Shown in pieces: positions 5,389 through 6,625 of a DNA stretch of 6,625 nt (the stretch's first letter is position 1; the number at the start of each line of letters is the position of its first letter). The DNA is from Oscillospiraceae bacterium (GTDB lineage Bacteria > Bacillota > Clostridia > Oscillospirales > Oscillospiraceae): positions 1-6,625 of the forward strand of contig JAITQY010000186.1 in assembly GCA_031288675.1 (NCBI GenBank), given 5' to 3'. A program made the position numbers and the translations under genes. The notes beneath the pieces were generated by a model. It was not told the DNA's origin. It ran no database searches and saw only the letters and a list, made by a program, of their open reading frames with translations.

Positions 5389-6525
5389 ATGTATATAACG
5401 TTCGAGGCGGCGCGTGAAAACGGCGAGCATATCCTTGAGACGGAGAATATTCACGAAGAGATAAATTACCGCGTAGGCGACGGTCCGGGACGCGATTTGT
5501 TCTCAAAGGTCGCGCCGGCGGAATTTGTCCGCGCGAACGCGAACCCGCTTAGCTGGATTATCGGCTTTGATCCGTTTGCGGATGTTCACGATGTAGAAGC
5601 TATTGACGACCCGCTGCTTAATGAGCCTGATTTCTTCGACGGCTTTAGGTTCAGCCGCGTGGAGGTAACCGCTTACGACCCGGTTGTGGATACTTCTGTG
5701 CCGCTGTGGGAAAACGTCGGACGCACACGCGTCAAACTATATTATCAGCATACGGGCGATCCCGGCGTTTGGTATGCGGTACCCAGCTCGGAAGTCACAG
5801 CGCCCGGGGCTAACCAGTACTCCTGGAGCGGCACGAGCCTGACCAGCGCGTCGTTAGGTCTTGGCGCTGATTATGTCACGAAAGTTAAAATCGAATACTA
5901 TGACACGGACGGTGTTTCTCGCGATATTCCGGGTCAGTCCGGAGACGTGCAGGTACGGCTGTTCGCGACGGCGACTGCGGATATTACAGATAATACTTCC
6001 AATAGTTACAATGACGATGATGAAGTTACGAATACGCTTACTGCGGTCGGTACACTCATAAATACTCCGTTTGACCTTACCGGCGCGGAAGCTATCACGG
6101 CGGATACAGGGCTTACCTCTAATCTGCCTACGCTTACCTACGCATATCATGGGGATGATTGGTACTATGCCGACGGCGGTACAAATCCGGGTGTGAAAGA
6201 TGATAATTGTTGGGGTCCCAGCGCAAGCGGCAGTTGGAATATTGAGAATAATCAAGGGGAATGGAGCGCCGATAATTCCGCGGGCGGCGGAACCGGATTT
6301 GTCAGAATCGGTGACGAGGCATGGATTGTTGAAAAATGGATGATAACCGGAGGATATTTTAACGACCCTATTGTGTATTTTTATGTGCCTGATCCAAATA
6401 TTGAGATTGTGGGCGTGGAAACCGGAAGAGTTATAAGTTACAGTGACGTTGAATACTTTGATACGATAGACGGCGGACATATAGTTAAGTTTAGAATTAA
6501 AAACGAAGCTGCCAGACCGGGCTGA
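5389..6525 (+). CDS. Gene C continuation, large beta-rich surface segment
   Basis: This is in the same frame as the N-terminal part. The frame is open from 5311, directly after the TGA. ATG 5389 has only a weak GGAAGAG upstream, which is also coding sequence, and no signal peptide, so an independent start would yield a cytosolic fragment; I take it as internal. The segment is acidic and aromatic (LSWIIGFDPFADVHDVEAI, RTRVKLYYQHTGDPGVWYAV, VKIEYYDTDG), then Asn-, Gly- and Trp-rich (DDWYYADGGTNPG, NCWGPSASGSWNIENNQGEW). It ends near VYFYVPDPNIEIVGVETGRV and VKFRIKNEAARPG. It suggests adhesin-type repeats, but I recognise no named family. It stops at TGA 6523-6525, again after GGC, and the frame then stays open to the window edge. 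Composition becomes AT-richer after about 6310. Confidence 0.65.
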   Translation: MYITFEAARENGEHILETENIHEEINYRVGDGPGRDLFSKVAPAEFVRANANPLSWIIGFDPFADVHDVEAIDDPLLNEPDFFDGFRFSRVEVTAYDPVVDTSVPLWENVGRTRVKLYYQHTGDPGVWYAVPSSEVTAPGANQYSWSGTSLTSASLGLGADYVTKVKIEYYDTDGVSRDIPGQSGDVQVRLFATATADITDNTSNSYNDDDEVTNTLTAVGTLINTPFDLTGAEAITADTGLTSNLPTLTYAYHGDDWYYADGGTNPGVKDDNCWGPSASGSWNIENNQGEWSADNSAGGGTGFVRIGDEAWIVEKWMITGGYFNDPIVYFYVPDPNIEIVGVETGRVISYSDVEYFDTIDGGHIVKFRIKNEAARPG

Positions 6526-6625
6526 GTACCGGGCAATCCTGCGGAGCCAAATGATAAGTCGGTTCTCCCGGCATTTGGGGTCGGCGACCCGGGCGGTCAT
6601 GGATATGAGTGGGGACACTGGTGGG
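6526..6625 (+). pseudogene. Open continuation of gene C after second TGA, 3' partial
   Basis: The 33 codons after TGA 6523 remain open to the right edge in the same frame (VPGNPAEPNDKSVLPAFGVG, then DPGGHGYEWGHWW). Codon choice (CCG, GGC, GCG) matches the upstream coding sequence and no new RBS or start is evident. I infer that gene C continues past this stop, as it does past 5308. The stretch is short, so chance openness cannot be excluded. Confidence 0.45.

Noticed and set aside
5389..5391. ATG 5389 as start of a separate gene
   Set aside because: The upstream GGAAGAG is weak and is itself in-frame coding. There is no signal peptide, and the frame is open right back to the TGA at 5308.
5854..6618. 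254-codon minus-strand open frame opposite gene C
   Set aside because: It is basic and low in recognisable pattern, while the + strand frame is continuous, acidic and consistent with the exported protein upstream.

Overview
The window looks like part of a cell-surface protein cluster from a Gram-positive anaerobe, most likely a clostridial Firmicute. The evidence is the combination of a duplicated dockerin, three S-layer homology (SLH) repeats with TRAE motifs, several InlB/Listeria-Bacteroides-type repeats, signal peptides and strong AGGAGG-type ribosome binding sites. All recognisable genes are on the + strand. I saw no tRNA, rRNA, CRISPR array, transposase or phage gene.

Layout. (1) Positions 3-1454 hold the 3' part of gene A, a secreted protein: cohesin-like beta domain, one InlB-type repeat, an unrecognised domain, and a C-terminal dockerin. 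(2) Nineteen bases later comes gene B (1474-4285), a paralogue of A over its first two domains. It then carries four more InlB-type modules, a Gly12 and Pro-Ser linker, and three SLH repeats for wall anchoring. As written, gene B is broken into three open pieces plus a detached signal peptide. One extra base (in an A run at 1485-1490) and three missing bases (near 2456-2459, 2971-2974 and 4224-4228) restore one 937-codon protein. (3) After B lies a strong hairpin with flanking palindromes (4355-4409), a possible -10 box, and a clear RBS. (4) Gene C (4498 to beyond the right edge) is a large secreted protein of unrecognised family. Its single frame is interrupted by two in-frame TGA codons (5308 and 6523), each after a GGC glycine codon.

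How they may work together (inference). A and B share a head but carry different anchors: a dockerin for non-covalent docking in A, and SLH repeats for binding wall polymer in B. This suggests an SLH-anchored scaffold or stalk with dockerin-bearing partners, similar in logic to a cellulosome but without visible enzymes. Whether the cohesin-like heads bind the dockerin cannot be told from sequence.

The most notable signals are the abrupt GC change inside gene B (hand counts: 34% at 1681-1800, 66% at 2161-2280), the clustering of all four frame breaks in that one gene, and the two TGA interruptions in gene C. Gene decay, sequence error, phase variation and TGA recoding are competing explanations. 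I regard decay or error as most likely.
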